From positions 1 through 6,004 of the forward strand of contig JACDAP010000200.1 of assembly GCA_013695395.1 (NCBI GenBank): a DNA stretch of 6,004 nt, written 5' to 3'. This document shows positions 1-6,004 of this stretch, piece after piece. This DNA is from Solirubrobacterales bacterium (lineage in GTDB: Bacteria; Actinomycetota; Thermoleophilia; Solirubrobacterales; Solirubrobacteraceae). Both the position numbers and the translations under genes were made by a program. The notes under the pieces are model-generated. The model searched no databases. It saw nothing but the letters and a program-made list of their open reading frames with translations, and was not told where the DNA came from. Within the stretch, counting starts at the first letter, position 1. Every line of letters starts with the position of its first letter.

Positions 1-1010
1 TCGAGCGGGTCCGCGCGCTCGGCGAGCTGGAGCCCCAGGTCGATCTCGCGCGCCGGGCGAGCCGGGTGGGCGAGGCGGTCAGCCGGCTGCAGCGCAAGCT
101 CTCCGCGTTCGACATGAACGCGGCCACGTATCACGCGGACGACATCACGCTGGTCGAGATCACCCGCGAGGGTCGCCGCACGACGCCGACCGGGATGCTC
201 ACCGAGCTCGAGAACGACCTCGCCCACCGCGAGCAGATCCTTTCGGCCAAGCGGCGTGAGGTGCTCGGCCGGGCGCTGCTCGGGGAGATCGCCGAGCATC
301 TCCGCGCGAAGGTCACCGGGGTCCGTGCCTCGATCCGCGCGCGCAACGAGACACTGCGCCGCTGCCCGACCGGCGCGGGGCGCACGGTCACGCTCTCGTG
401 GGACGTCGACGAGGACGCGGGCGCCCCGCCGACCGTGCTCGCCCTGCTCGGCGACCGCTCCGCCGAGCATCTCCCCGACGCGCAGCGCGAGGCGCTCTTC
501 GCGTTCCTGCTCCAGCGGATCACCGACGCCCGGGCGGGCGCCGCGGACGAGGCGGCGCAGACCGCGATCGTCGACCATCTCGCGGTCGCCCTGGACTACC
601 GGCGCTGGTGGCGCTTCACCCTCCACCTGCACGAGCGCGACGGCTCCTCCCGCAAGCTCACCGCCCGCACGCAGGGGCTCGGCTCGGGCGGGGAGCAGTC
701 GGTCCTCATGCATCTGCCGCTCTTCGCGACCGCCGCCCAGCTCTACGACCTCGCGCCCGGCGGCCCGCGGATCGTCGCGCTCGACGAGGCGATGGACGGC
801 ATCGATCCGCCCACCCGCGAGCAGATGTTCAAGCTGCTCGTCGACCTCGACCTCGACTGGGTGATGACCTCCTACGACATCAATCCGTGCGTCGCGACCG
901 TCCCGCGCGTCGGCTTCTACGAGCTGCACCGCGAGAACGCCGAGTGGGGCGTGTGGGCGCAGCACTTCGTCTGGGACGGCACGCAGGTGACCGAGCTCGT
1001 GGACGGGTGA
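1..1010 (+). CDS. jetC: Wadjet JetC-like SMC-family ATPase (TIGR02680 type), C-terminal part
   Basis: This is the 3' end (335 codons, first full codon at base 3) of a gene whose frame is open to the left edge, so its start lies outside the window. It begins with charged, heptad-like sequence fitting the end of a coiled-coil arm. It then enters an ATPase head: an ABC-signature segment GLGSGGEQSV (about 675-704) and a Walker B with D-loop, RIVALDEAMDGID (768-806). The Walker A half must lie upstream. Family knowledge: TIGR02680 proteins are very long SbcC/SMC-like ATPases encoded with TIGR02677, TIGR02678 and TIGR02679 as the type III Wadjet cluster. In Wadjet, JetC is the DNA-extruding motor of the JetABC complex that recognises small circular plasmids. 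The following jetD-like gene, overlapping by GTGA, strongly supports the call. The exact Wadjet subtype is from memory of the family and less certain than the SMC head. Confidence 0.85.
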   Translation, partial: ERVRALGELEPQVDLARRASRVGEAVSRLQRKLSAFDMNAATYHADDITLVEITREGRRTTPTGMLTELENDLAHREQILSAKRREVLGRALLGEIAEHLRAKVTGVRASIRARNETLRRCPTGAGRTVTLSWDVDEDAGAPPTVLALLGDRSAEHLPDAQREALFAFLLQRITDARAGAADEAAQTAIVDHLAVALDYRRWWRFTLHLHERDGSSRKLTARTQGLGSGGEQSVLMHLPLFATAAQLYDLAPGGPRIVALDEAMDGIDPPTREQMFKLLVDLDLDWVMTSYDINPCVATVPRVGFYELHRENAEWGVWAQHFVWDGTQVTELVDG

Positions 1011-2305
1011 GCGAGCCGGCGGTCCCACCCGGTCTCGCCCGGGTGGGCGCCGATGCCGCCCGTCGCCTCGAGCGCAACGGCCTGCGGGCTTCCGGTCGGA
1101 TGAAGCTCTCCCGTCTAAGCGAGGATGAGATCGCAGCGCTCTCCGGGCTCCTCGGGACGCGGTGGCGCACGCCGCTGCCCGGCGCGGACGCGAGCGTCGA
1201 CCTCGCGATGCTCGAGGCGGCGCTCGTCGCGACGGGCTCCTCGCTGCTGGCGCTCGCCACGGCCGTCCGCGGCGCCCCGCTCGTGGAAGCCGGAGCCGCG
1301 CGGCGCGTCCAGCTCGCCCACCGGGATGCCGGCTGGATCTCCGCGTTCGAAACCTCTGCGGTCCGCTGGCGTCCGGGGGTACGCAGCTGGCTTGAGAAGG
1401 AGCGGTCGACCGGCGCTCTGCTCCGTACAGGGGTCGCGGATCCCTTCGCGCTGCTCCAAGAAGCGCTCCAGCTCCTCGCCGCCCTCCCCGCCGACCCGCC
1501 GCTCTCCCTCGTCCGCTTCGCCACCATCCACTGCGGCGGCGACCCGCACGCGCTCGACCGCGACCGCCCACTCGACGCGCTGCTGCGTCGCGCGCTGGCC
1601 CACCTCGACGGCGACACCACCCCGGCCACGTCCGCGGCGGCCCGTCGGGAGCGCTACGAGCGCTGGGGCCTCGCCTGCGACGAGCTCTCCAGCACGGTCC
1701 TCACGCTCGGCCTGCAGCCCACCGGCGAGGGCGCGCTCGAGCGCAGGCTCCGCCTGGCACCGGGCGAGCCGCAGGTCCTGACGCTCCGCGAGCTCCGTGA
1801 GGCGACCAAGCTGCACTGCGGCCCGTCGGTCTTCACCTGCGAGAACCCCGACGTCCTCGCTGCCGCCGCCGCCGAGCTCGGCGCCGGCTGCCCACCGCTC
1901 GTCTGCACCGAGGGCTGGCCGTCAGCCGCCTGTCTGCGCCTGCTCCGAGCCCTCCGCACCGGCGGAGCCGCCATCCACCACCACGGCGACATGGACCCCG
2001 CCGGCCTGCGGATCCTCGACCACCTCATCGCTCACACGGACGGGACGCCCTGGCGGATGAGCGCAGATGACCACGCGGCCCACGCGCAGGCCGGGGTGAC
2101 GGTGGAGCTCGATGCGCCGATCGCGGTCCTCGCCTCAGAGCTCCAGGCGGTCGCGGCGGCCATAGCCACCACCGGCCGGCGGGTCTCCGAGGAGCAGACG
2201 GTGAGTGATCTCTTGGAGGAACTCCGCCTGCTGACCGGCCTCCCCGACCTTCCGCCTCCCACGGCGCGGGACGGGGCCGCACGCGACGCCCCCGGCCAGC
2301 GATGA
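1007..2305 (+). CDS. jetD: Wadjet JetD-like TOPRIM nuclease subunit (TIGR02679/DUF2399 type)
   Basis: I place the start at GTG 1007, which overlaps the jetC stop in a GTGA junction typical of translational coupling. The frame stays open far upstream inside jetC, but that part is antisense-free high-GC shadow. The product is 432 residues, a normal length for the family. The N-terminal two thirds (about 1-265) match the expected DUF3323-type DNA/JetC-binding region, and the C-terminal third is a DUF2399 TOPRIM-like domain. Visible motifs are CENPDVL (E279, the probable TOPRIM glutamate), CTEGWPSAA (300-308) and HHHGDMDPAGL with D328-x-D330, the metal-binding pair. In Wadjet, JetD is the subunit that cleaves plasmid DNA once the JetABC motor has extruded it. 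No key acidic residue appears to be missing, so this copy looks functional. Composition is very GC-rich, like jetC. The next gene follows with no gap. Confidence 0.85.
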   Translation: MSEPAVPPGLARVGADAARRLERNGLRASGRMKLSRLSEDEIAALSGLLGTRWRTPLPGADASVDLAMLEAALVATGSSLLALATAVRGAPLVEAGAARRVQLAHRDAGWISAFETSAVRWRPGVRSWLEKERSTGALLRTGVADPFALLQEALQLLAALPADPPLSLVRFATIHCGGDPHALDRDRPLDALLRRALAHLDGDTTPATSAAARRERYERWGLACDELSSTVLTLGLQPTGEGALERRLRLAPGEPQVLTLRELREATKLHCGPSVFTCENPDVLAAAAAELGAGCPPLVCTEGWPSAACLRLLRALRTGGAAIHHHGDMDPAGLRILDHLIAHTDGTPWRMSADDHAAHAQAGVTVELDAPIAVLASELQAVAAAIATTGRRVSEEQTVSDLLEELRLLTGLPDLPPPTARDGAARDAPGQR

Positions 2306-3541
2306 GTGTGCGACGCTCAGCGCGCGCCCAGCGTGGACGTGCCAAGGATCGAGAGTCTTCATGTAAAGAACTATCGCGCCCTCCGCGATGTCGAGATGCG
2401 AGGGCTCACGCCCCTGACCGTGCTGCTCGGTCCCAACGGCAGCGGCAAGTCGACGCTCTTCGATGTCTTCGGGTTCCTCTCGGAGGCGCTCCGTGGCGGT
2501 CTTCGTCCCGCATGGGACAAGCGAGGTCGCATGAAAGAACTTCGCAGCCGCGAATCCTCCGGCCCGATCTCGTTCGAGATCAAGTACCGGGAACGGCCGA
2601 ACACGCCGATCATCACCTACTTTCTCGAGCTCGGCGAGGAGAAGAACCGCCCCGTCGTACAGCGCGAGACCCTGAGATGGCATCGAGGGAGCACCGGTAA
2701 GCCGTTCACCTTCCTGTCTTTCGAAGAAGGCAAAGGCCAAGTGGTTTCCGGGGAACTCCCTGAGGAGGACGACCAGCGCCGCGACGCCGAGCTCGCCTCC
2801 AGCGAGCTGCTCGCGGTCTCGACGCTCGGGCAGCTTGCCGAGAATCCACGTGTGGTGGCCCTCCGCGAGTTCATCGAGGGGTGGTACCTGTCGTACCTGT
2901 CCTCGGCGGACACACGCGGGATTCCCGACTCTGGCCCGATCGAGAGGCTCTCGCCGACCGGCGACAACTTGCCGAACGTCGTGCAGTACCTGCGTGAGTC
3001 GCATCCCGATCGGTTGGACGAGATCCTCTCGACGCTGAGCGATCGCGTACCCCGGCTCGACAAGGTCACTGCCGAGCCCCTCGCCGACGGCCGGCTTCTG
3101 CTTCGCATCAAAGACGCGCCCTTCTCAGAGCCGTTCCTCGCGCGGTTCGCCTCCGACGGAACCCTGAAGATGCTCTCTTACCTCATCCTCCTCTACGACC
3201 CCAACCCGCTTCCGCTTCTGGGGATCGAGGAGCCGGAGAACTACCTCCACCCTCGGCTGCTCTACGGCCTGGCCGAGGAGTGTCGGAAGATCTCGAGTTC
3301 CTCGCAGGTCTTCGTCTCGAGCCATTCACCGTTCTTCGTCGACGCGCTTCGGCCGAACGAGCTATGGGCGCTCGAGCGCGACGGCGACGGCTACACCCAG
3401 GCGATTCGTGCGAGTGACATGCCCCACGTCGCCTCCTTCATGCAGGAGGGCGCTCAGCTGGGTTCACTCTGGATGGAGGGACACCTCACCGCTGGTGATC
3501 CGCTCCGCAACGCTCGCATCGACCAGGTTTCCCGCGCCTGA
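2306..3541 (+). CDS. SMC/ABC-like AAA family ATPase (AAA_21 type), partner of DUF4276
   Basis: A 411-residue single-head ATPase. Walker A is GPNGSGKST (42-50), preceded by the usual first strand [12 protein letters not shown] (15-26). A short SDGT segment (283-286) stands where the ABC signature belongs. Walker B is LLGIEEPEN (304-312, E308/E309), and SSHSPFF (338-344) carries the switch histidine H340. There is no long coiled coil, so it resembles the small OLD/RecF-like ATPases encoded beside nuclease or toxin genes in phage-defence pairs. GTG 2306 directly follows the jetD stop, so termination-reinitiation coupling is plausible. GTG 2333 and GTG 2339 are equally weak alternatives, the latter giving MPRIESLHV, and none has a clear ribosome binding site. 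The gene ends in a TGATG overlap with the DUF4276 gene, implying co-expression. I infer that it senses or gates and energises the DUF4276 effector; the trigger cannot be read from sequence. Confidence 0.85.
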   Translation: MCDAQRAPSVDVPRIESLHVKNYRALRDVEMRGLTPLTVLLGPNGSGKSTLFDVFGFLSEALRGGLRPAWDKRGRMKELRSRESSGPISFEIKYRERPNTPIITYFLELGEEKNRPVVQRETLRWHRGSTGKPFTFLSFEEGKGQVVSGELPEEDDQRRDAELASSELLAVSTLGQLAENPRVVALREFIEGWYLSYLSSADTRGIPDSGPIERLSPTGDNLPNVVQYLRESHPDRLDEILSTLSDRVPRLDKVTAEPLADGRLLLRIKDAPFSEPFLARFASDGTLKMLSYLILLYDPNPLPLLGIEEPENYLHPRLLYGLAEECRKISSSSQVFVSSHSPFFVDALRPNELWALERDGDGYTQAIRASDMPHVASFMQEGAQLGSLWMEGHLTAGDPLRNARIDQVSRA

Positions 3542-4106
3542 TGCGCCTCGAGTTCCTGCTGGAGGAGCAGTCGATGGAGGCTGCCCTGCTCGAGTTAGTG
3601 CCAAGGATCAGGCCGGATGCGCACTTCGAGCTGCACGCGTATCGGGGAAAGCCGGATCTGCTCGCCAAGCTCGAGGGACGGCTACGTGGCTACTCGCGTT
3701 GGGAGTGCCGGACCTGCGCGTGGTCGTCGTCCTCGACCGTGACGGCGACGACTGCCGCAAACTCAAGAAGCATCTGATCGGCGTCGGTGCGAAGGCGGGC
3801 ATGCCTGCGCTCTTTCGGATTGCCATAGAGGAGCTCGAAGCCTGGCTCCTCGGAGACATCCCCGCACTCTGCACCGCCTACCCCGCGATTCCCACCTCGC
3901 TCGCCAAGCGCGCGGGGTATCGCGACCCTGACGCCATCGTCGGGGGGACCTGGGAGGCGCTCGAACGTGCACTCCAGAGGGCCGGGTACTACCCGACTGG
4001 CATGCCGAAGGTCGAAGTGGCCTCCAGGGTGGCCGCACACATGGACCCCGACGCGAACGTGTCCGGATCGTTCTGCGCGTTCCGGGACGGCTTGCTGGCG
4101 CTCTGA
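3541..4106 (+). pseudogene. DUF4276 family protein, frameshifted (putative TOPRIM-like effector)
   Basis: ATG 3541 overlaps the ATPase stop by one base. The first frame encodes the family N-terminus [16 protein letters not shown] and continues to about GYSRWE (bases 3691-3705). Beyond that it reads cysteine- and serine-rich nonsense to a stop at 3775-3777. Family-like sequence resumes in the -1 frame from GTG 3705 with VPDLRVVVVLDRDGDDC, then IAIEELEAWLLGD, YRDPDAIVGGTWEAL and MDPDANVSGSF, ending at TGA 4104-4106. Re-reading one G (or restoring one missing G near 3703-3705) would give a continuous protein of about 188 residues, close to the family's usual size. E8/E9 and D66-x-D68-x-D70-D71 (restored numbering) resemble the Glu plus DxD layout of TOPRIM domains; this is my inference. 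It could be a true pseudogene, a sequencing error, or, less likely, programmed frameshifting, since no canonical slippery heptamer is present. Confidence 0.8.
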
Positions 4107-4118
4107 CCGCGGAACCTT

Positions 4119-4138
4119 GGTCTGACCGGGACAGAGCC
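4119..4138. terminator. Weak hairpin between convergent genes
   Basis: The 46-bp gap between the + strand DUF4276 stop (4106) and the - strand AAA_14 stop (4153) contains GGTCTG and CAGAGCC around a 7-nt loop. They form a six-pair stem with one bulged G. The position between converging genes suits a bidirectional terminator, but there is no T tract on either side and the stem is short, so this is only a tentative call. Confidence 0.22.
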
Positions 4139-4152
4139 GCTTCAGCGCTTCC

Positions 4153-5403
4153 CTACTCGGCCCACAGCCCGCTGAGCGGCACCGCCCAGATGCGCGCGCT
4201 CAACCGCACGGTCTGCGCCCCGGAGCAGAGGACGACGCCGGCCTTGAACCGGTCGCCGAGCTTGTCCCGCAGGAACCGGAGCCCCCGCGTGTCCTCCTCC
4301 CTTACGGTCGCTCCGCTCTTGACCTCAACGGCCGCGATGTCTCCGGCCGCTGATTCGATCACCACGTCGACCTCGCGCTGGCGCTGGTCGCGGTAGAAGA
4401 AGAGCTGCGTCCGCGCGGTCGCCCACGTCCGCTGCTTGACGAGCTCCATCACCGCGAACGTCTCGAGGAGCTTCCCGGCGACCTCCCCCTGGTCCACGGC
4501 CGTGTAGCGCGCGGCGTCGACCCCGATGAGTGCAGCAGCGAGGCCGCTGTCGGTCAGCAGGATCTTCGGCGTCTTCACCTGGCGGGCGCCCAAGTTGGTC
4601 GACCACGGAGGCAGCTGCAGGACGAGGAACAGCTGCGCCAGGAACTCGACGTAGGCCTTGGCGGTCTTCTCGTCGATGCCCAGCTCGCTTCCGAGTCCGG
4701 CGAAGCTGACTGCACCGCCGGTCCGTGCCGCCAGCAGCCGCAGGAGCGTCGCGACCCTCGCGGGATCGATTCGAGCGCCCGCGAGCTCAGGGAGGTCGCG
4801 CCCGAGGACGCCACGAACGTAGGAGTCGAAGAAGCGTGCCCGCTGATGCTCGCTGCGCTCCCGCGCTTCGGGGAATCCTCCGGCGAGGATCGCGGCGGCG
4901 TACGCCCCGCGCCCCTTCTCCGCTCCCGTGACGCTCGGAACCTGGCCGGCAAGCATCCCGTCGAGAAACGTCTCCCTTCTCCCCGTGAGCTCCCCCTGCG
5001 AGAACGGCCAGAGATCGACGTATTCGATGCGCCCGGGGAGCGCGTCCGCGACCTGCTTCGCAGCGAGGAGGTTGGCGGAACCGGTCAGGAGGAACTGGCC
5101 GGGAACGCCGGGGTTCGCGTCGAGCACCTGCTTGATCGCCAGCAGCACACCCGGCGCCCGCTGGACCTCGTCGATCACCGCCGGACGGACGAGGCCCGCG
5201 ACGAAGCCGTCGGGGTCATCCTGGGCGGCCGACCTCAACGCCTCGTCGTCGAGCGTGTAGTAGCTGGGGACGACCCCGGCCCCCTGGAGCCGCAGGGCAA
5301 GTGTGCTCTTGCCGGATTGCCGTGGCCCGAGAATCGCTCCGGCGCGGCTCACGCTGAGGACATCACGGAGTTCGTCCTCCACGTTGCGACGGATGAACGT
5401 CAT
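4153..5403 (-). CDS. ATP-binding protein, AAA_14 + DUF4143 domains
   Basis: A complete 416-residue protein starting at ATG 5403-5401. The N-terminal AAA_14 ATPase shows Walker A GPRQSGKST (26-34), Walker B AVIDEVQRAP (75-84, D78/E79) and a sensor-like FLLTGSANLL (104-113). PGRIEYVDLWPFSQGEL (123-139) is the usual family motif. A middle winged-helix-like stretch precedes the C-terminal DUF4143 domain. That domain carries REVDVVIE and VEVKSG (D346, E360-x-K362), the layout of a PD-(D/E)xK nuclease fold. Such proteins are widespread and often multi-copy in bacteria and archaea. Their cellular role is not well established, and proposals include nucleic-acid or toxin-antitoxin-like functions. All key ATPase residues are present and the length is normal. 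The upstream region carries a three-copy 23-bp-period repeat, and no obvious strong ribosome binding site is seen (GGGTC lies just before ATG). It is convergent to the defence operon, so separately transcribed. Confidence 0.9.
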   Translation of the reverse strand: MTFIRRNVEDELRDVLSVSRAGAILGPRQSGKSTLALRLQGAGVVPSYYTLDDEALRSAAQDDPDGFVAGLVRPAVIDEVQRAPGVLLAIKQVLDANPGVPGQFLLTGSANLLAAKQVADALPGRIEYVDLWPFSQGELTGRRETFLDGMLAGQVPSVTGAEKGRGAYAAAILAGGFPEARERSEHQRARFFDSYVRGVLGRDLPELAGARIDPARVATLLRLLAARTGGAVSFAGLGSELGIDEKTAKAYVEFLAQLFLVLQLPPWSTNLGARQVKTPKILLTDSGLAAALIGVDAARYTAVDQGEVAGKLLETFAVMELVKQRTWATARTQLFFYRDQRQREVDVVIESAAGDIAAVEVKSGATVREEDTRGLRFLRDKLGDRFKAGVVLCSGAQTVRLSARIWAVPLSGLWAE

Positions 5404-5424
5404 TGACCCAGCTTAGCTGCCCGG

Positions 5425-5484
5425 CGTACGGATCCGGAATGAGAACCCGTACTAATCCGGAACAGGAAGCCGTACGAAACCGGA
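5425..5484. repeat. Three 14-bp motifs at exact 23-bp spacing upstream of the AAA_14/DUF4143 gene
   Basis: The + strand shows CGTACGGATCCGGA (5425-5438), CGTACTAATCCGGA (5448-5461) and CGTACGAAACCGGA (5471-5484). The consensus is CGTACNNANCCGGA, with starts exactly 23 bp apart. Copies 2 and 3 extend further left as GAA(C/G)CCGTAC. The array lies 22-81 bp upstream of the - strand start codon at 5403, where a promoter/operator would be expected. About two helical turns between copies would put bound protein on roughly the same face of the DNA. I infer a repressor or autoregulatory binding array; no -35/-10 pair can be picked with confidence. Confidence 0.7.
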
Positions 5485-5599
5485 TTCTTCACGTCCCAGC
5501 AGCGCGGGGAGGGCCTTGTTCTGAGCTCGAGGCACTCATGAAACTGCCGCTACTCAAAACCTGCTGTCAACGCCCGTTGCGAGTAGATATTGAAGTAGC

Positions 5600-5620
5600 C
5601 GATAACGATCGGGTTCTCAT
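5600..5620. repeat. Possible decayed inverted fourth copy of the 23-bp repeat
   Basis: CGGGTTCTCAT (5610-5620) is the exact reverse complement of ATGAGAACCCG (5439-5449), which forms the linker and left edge of repeat copy 2. Read on the - strand, the 11 identical bases are followed by a degenerate stretch that ends in CGG at the expected place. This suggests a diverged copy in opposite orientation. Chance or ordinary local duplication cannot be excluded. Confidence 0.35.
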
Positions 5621-5660
5621 CCATCCCCCGCCCCGCGAGCAGCGCTGTCCACCGCCGACA

Positions 5661-6004
5661 TCAGGCTGCCTGCTGAACCTGCCCACGGTTCGTGGCGGCC
5701 GCAGCGAGGACGACTCGGGCGCGCTTTCGTTCCTTCCTGCTCAAGAGCCGCAAGTCGACGTAGGCGTGGCCGGGAGTGTCGACGTCCGGGCACTCCGCGT
5801 CATCGATCGAGCGTCCCTCCGACTTGAGCACCTCGCTGACGCTCACCGCCCACGTCCCTGCGCTGTCTAGCCCGAGCCGTTCGGTGTGATGAGCGCGGGC
5901 CTGAACGCTCGATCGGACGGCAGACCGCACCACCGAGATCTCGGAGGTCCCAGGCTGGGGACCGACGAAGCCTTCGGCGGCGATCACCCCGTCGCGCACG
6001 AACC
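5661..6004 (-). CDS. Hypothetical protein, C-terminal part
   Basis: The - strand frame is open at the right edge and ends at TGA 5663-5661, giving about 113 residues of a protein whose start lies outside the window; the GTG at 5999 is internal to an open frame, not a secure start. I do not recognise the family. It reads like a genuine soluble protein, with FVRDGVIAAEGFVGP, SEISVVRSAV, GTWAVSVSEV and TPGHAYVDLRLLSRKE in sequence. The C-terminal tail (from RKERKRARVV) is basic and then alanine-rich. No transmembrane segment or catalytic motif is evident. It is codirectional with the AAA_14/DUF4143 gene, but the 257-bp gap with the repeat array argues against a simple operon. The alternative + strand frame over the same bases looks like a shadow because its translation crosses the repeats and lacks domain-like character. 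Confidence 0.6.
   Translation of the reverse strand, partial: FVRDGVIAAEGFVGPQPGTSEISVVRSAVRSSVQARAHHTERLGLDSAGTWAVSVSEVLKSEGRSIDDAECPDVDTPGHAYVDLRLLSRKERKRARVVLAAAATNRGQVQQAA

Larger units (their letters stand above)
5404..5660. other. Intergenic region upstream of the AAA_14/DUF4143 gene
   Basis: These 257 bp separate two - strand genes. They hold the repeat array near the AAA_14/DUF4143 start and the possible inverted copy. They also contain a short palindrome CAACGCCCGTTG (5568-5579) and a spaced inverted repeat CTACTC/GAGTAG (5550-5555 and 5581-5586). The stretch from about 5540 to 5620 is clearly more AT-rich than the genes around it. I see no convincing small gene, tRNA or attachment site. 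The open frame on the + strand from 5403 to 5870 crosses the repeats and runs antisense to the next gene, so I treat it as spurious. Confidence 0.5.

Noticed and set aside
398..1006. Upstream extension of the jetD reading frame through jetC
   Set aside because: The frame is open only because GC-rich DNA lacks stops. Its translation is Arg/Ala/Pro-rich shadow, whereas jetC in the other frame has clear ATPase motifs and GTG 1007 is a natural coupled start.
880..1816. Long - strand open frames opposite jetC/jetD
   Set aside because: Low-complexity Arg/Ser/Ala translations antisense to well-supported genes; typical high-GC shadows.
3408..3704. Start of the second DUF4276 frame inside the ATPase gene (ATG 3408)
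   Set aside because: This part overlaps the conserved end of the ATPase gene and the DUF4276 N-terminus in another frame and has no family-like sequence. Only the part from about 3705 is real.
3694..3706. Programmed -1 frameshift signal
   Set aside because: No X-XXY-YYZ slippery heptamer or clear downstream stem-loop; a single-base loss is the simpler explanation.
4102..4128. Direct repeat TCTGACCG (4102-4109 and 4121-4128)
   Set aside because: Two 8-bp copies close together at a gene end are expected by chance often enough and carry no other signal.
5404..5660. CRISPR array
   Set aside because: The repeats are only 14 bp, imperfect, and spaced by 9 bp, far too short for CRISPR repeats and spacers; no cas genes.
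5403..5870. + strand open frame of 155 codons
   Set aside because: It crosses the repeat array and runs antisense to a more coherent - strand coding region; no recognisable domain.

Overview
The window is GC-rich DNA with dense GTG/ATG starts and strong G/C preference at third codon positions. This fits a high-GC actinobacterium, possibly the Thermoleophilia (Solirubrobacter/Conexibacter type); that placement is an inference from composition and gene families only. It looks like an accessory or defence region.

Left part (1-2305, + strand): the 3' end of a large SMC-like ATPase gene (jetC-like, TIGR02680 type) overlaps a complete TOPRIM nuclease-subunit gene (jetD-like, TIGR02679/DUF2399 type) by a GTGA junction. 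Together they are the last two genes of what I read as a type III Wadjet plasmid-defence operon; jetA and jetB should lie just upstream, outside the window.

Middle part (2306-4106, + strand): with no gap after jetD there is a single-domain SMC/ABC-type AAA ATPase (AAA_21-like). It is joined by a TGATG overlap to a DUF4276-family gene. The DUF4276 reading frame is broken by one apparent -1 frameshift near 3703-3705. Its conserved acidic residues (an N-terminal Glu pair and a later DRDGDD motif) look TOPRIM-like. The window therefore shows two consecutive SMC-like ATPase + TOPRIM(-like) pairs in one tightly coupled transcription unit, and the second pair is less GC-rich at its start, as if inserted behind a Wadjet operon.

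Right part (4107-6004, - strand): a convergent AAA_14/DUF4143 ATPase gene (5403-4153). It is preceded by a 257-bp intergenic region holding three copies of a 14-bp motif at an exact 23-bp period and a possible fourth, inverted, decayed copy. Last comes the C-terminal part of an unrecognised protein gene (- strand) running off the right edge.

The Wadjet and ATPase/DUF4276 genes probably act as one defence island. The AAA_14/DUF4143 gene is transcribed separately and may be regulated through the repeat array in front of it.
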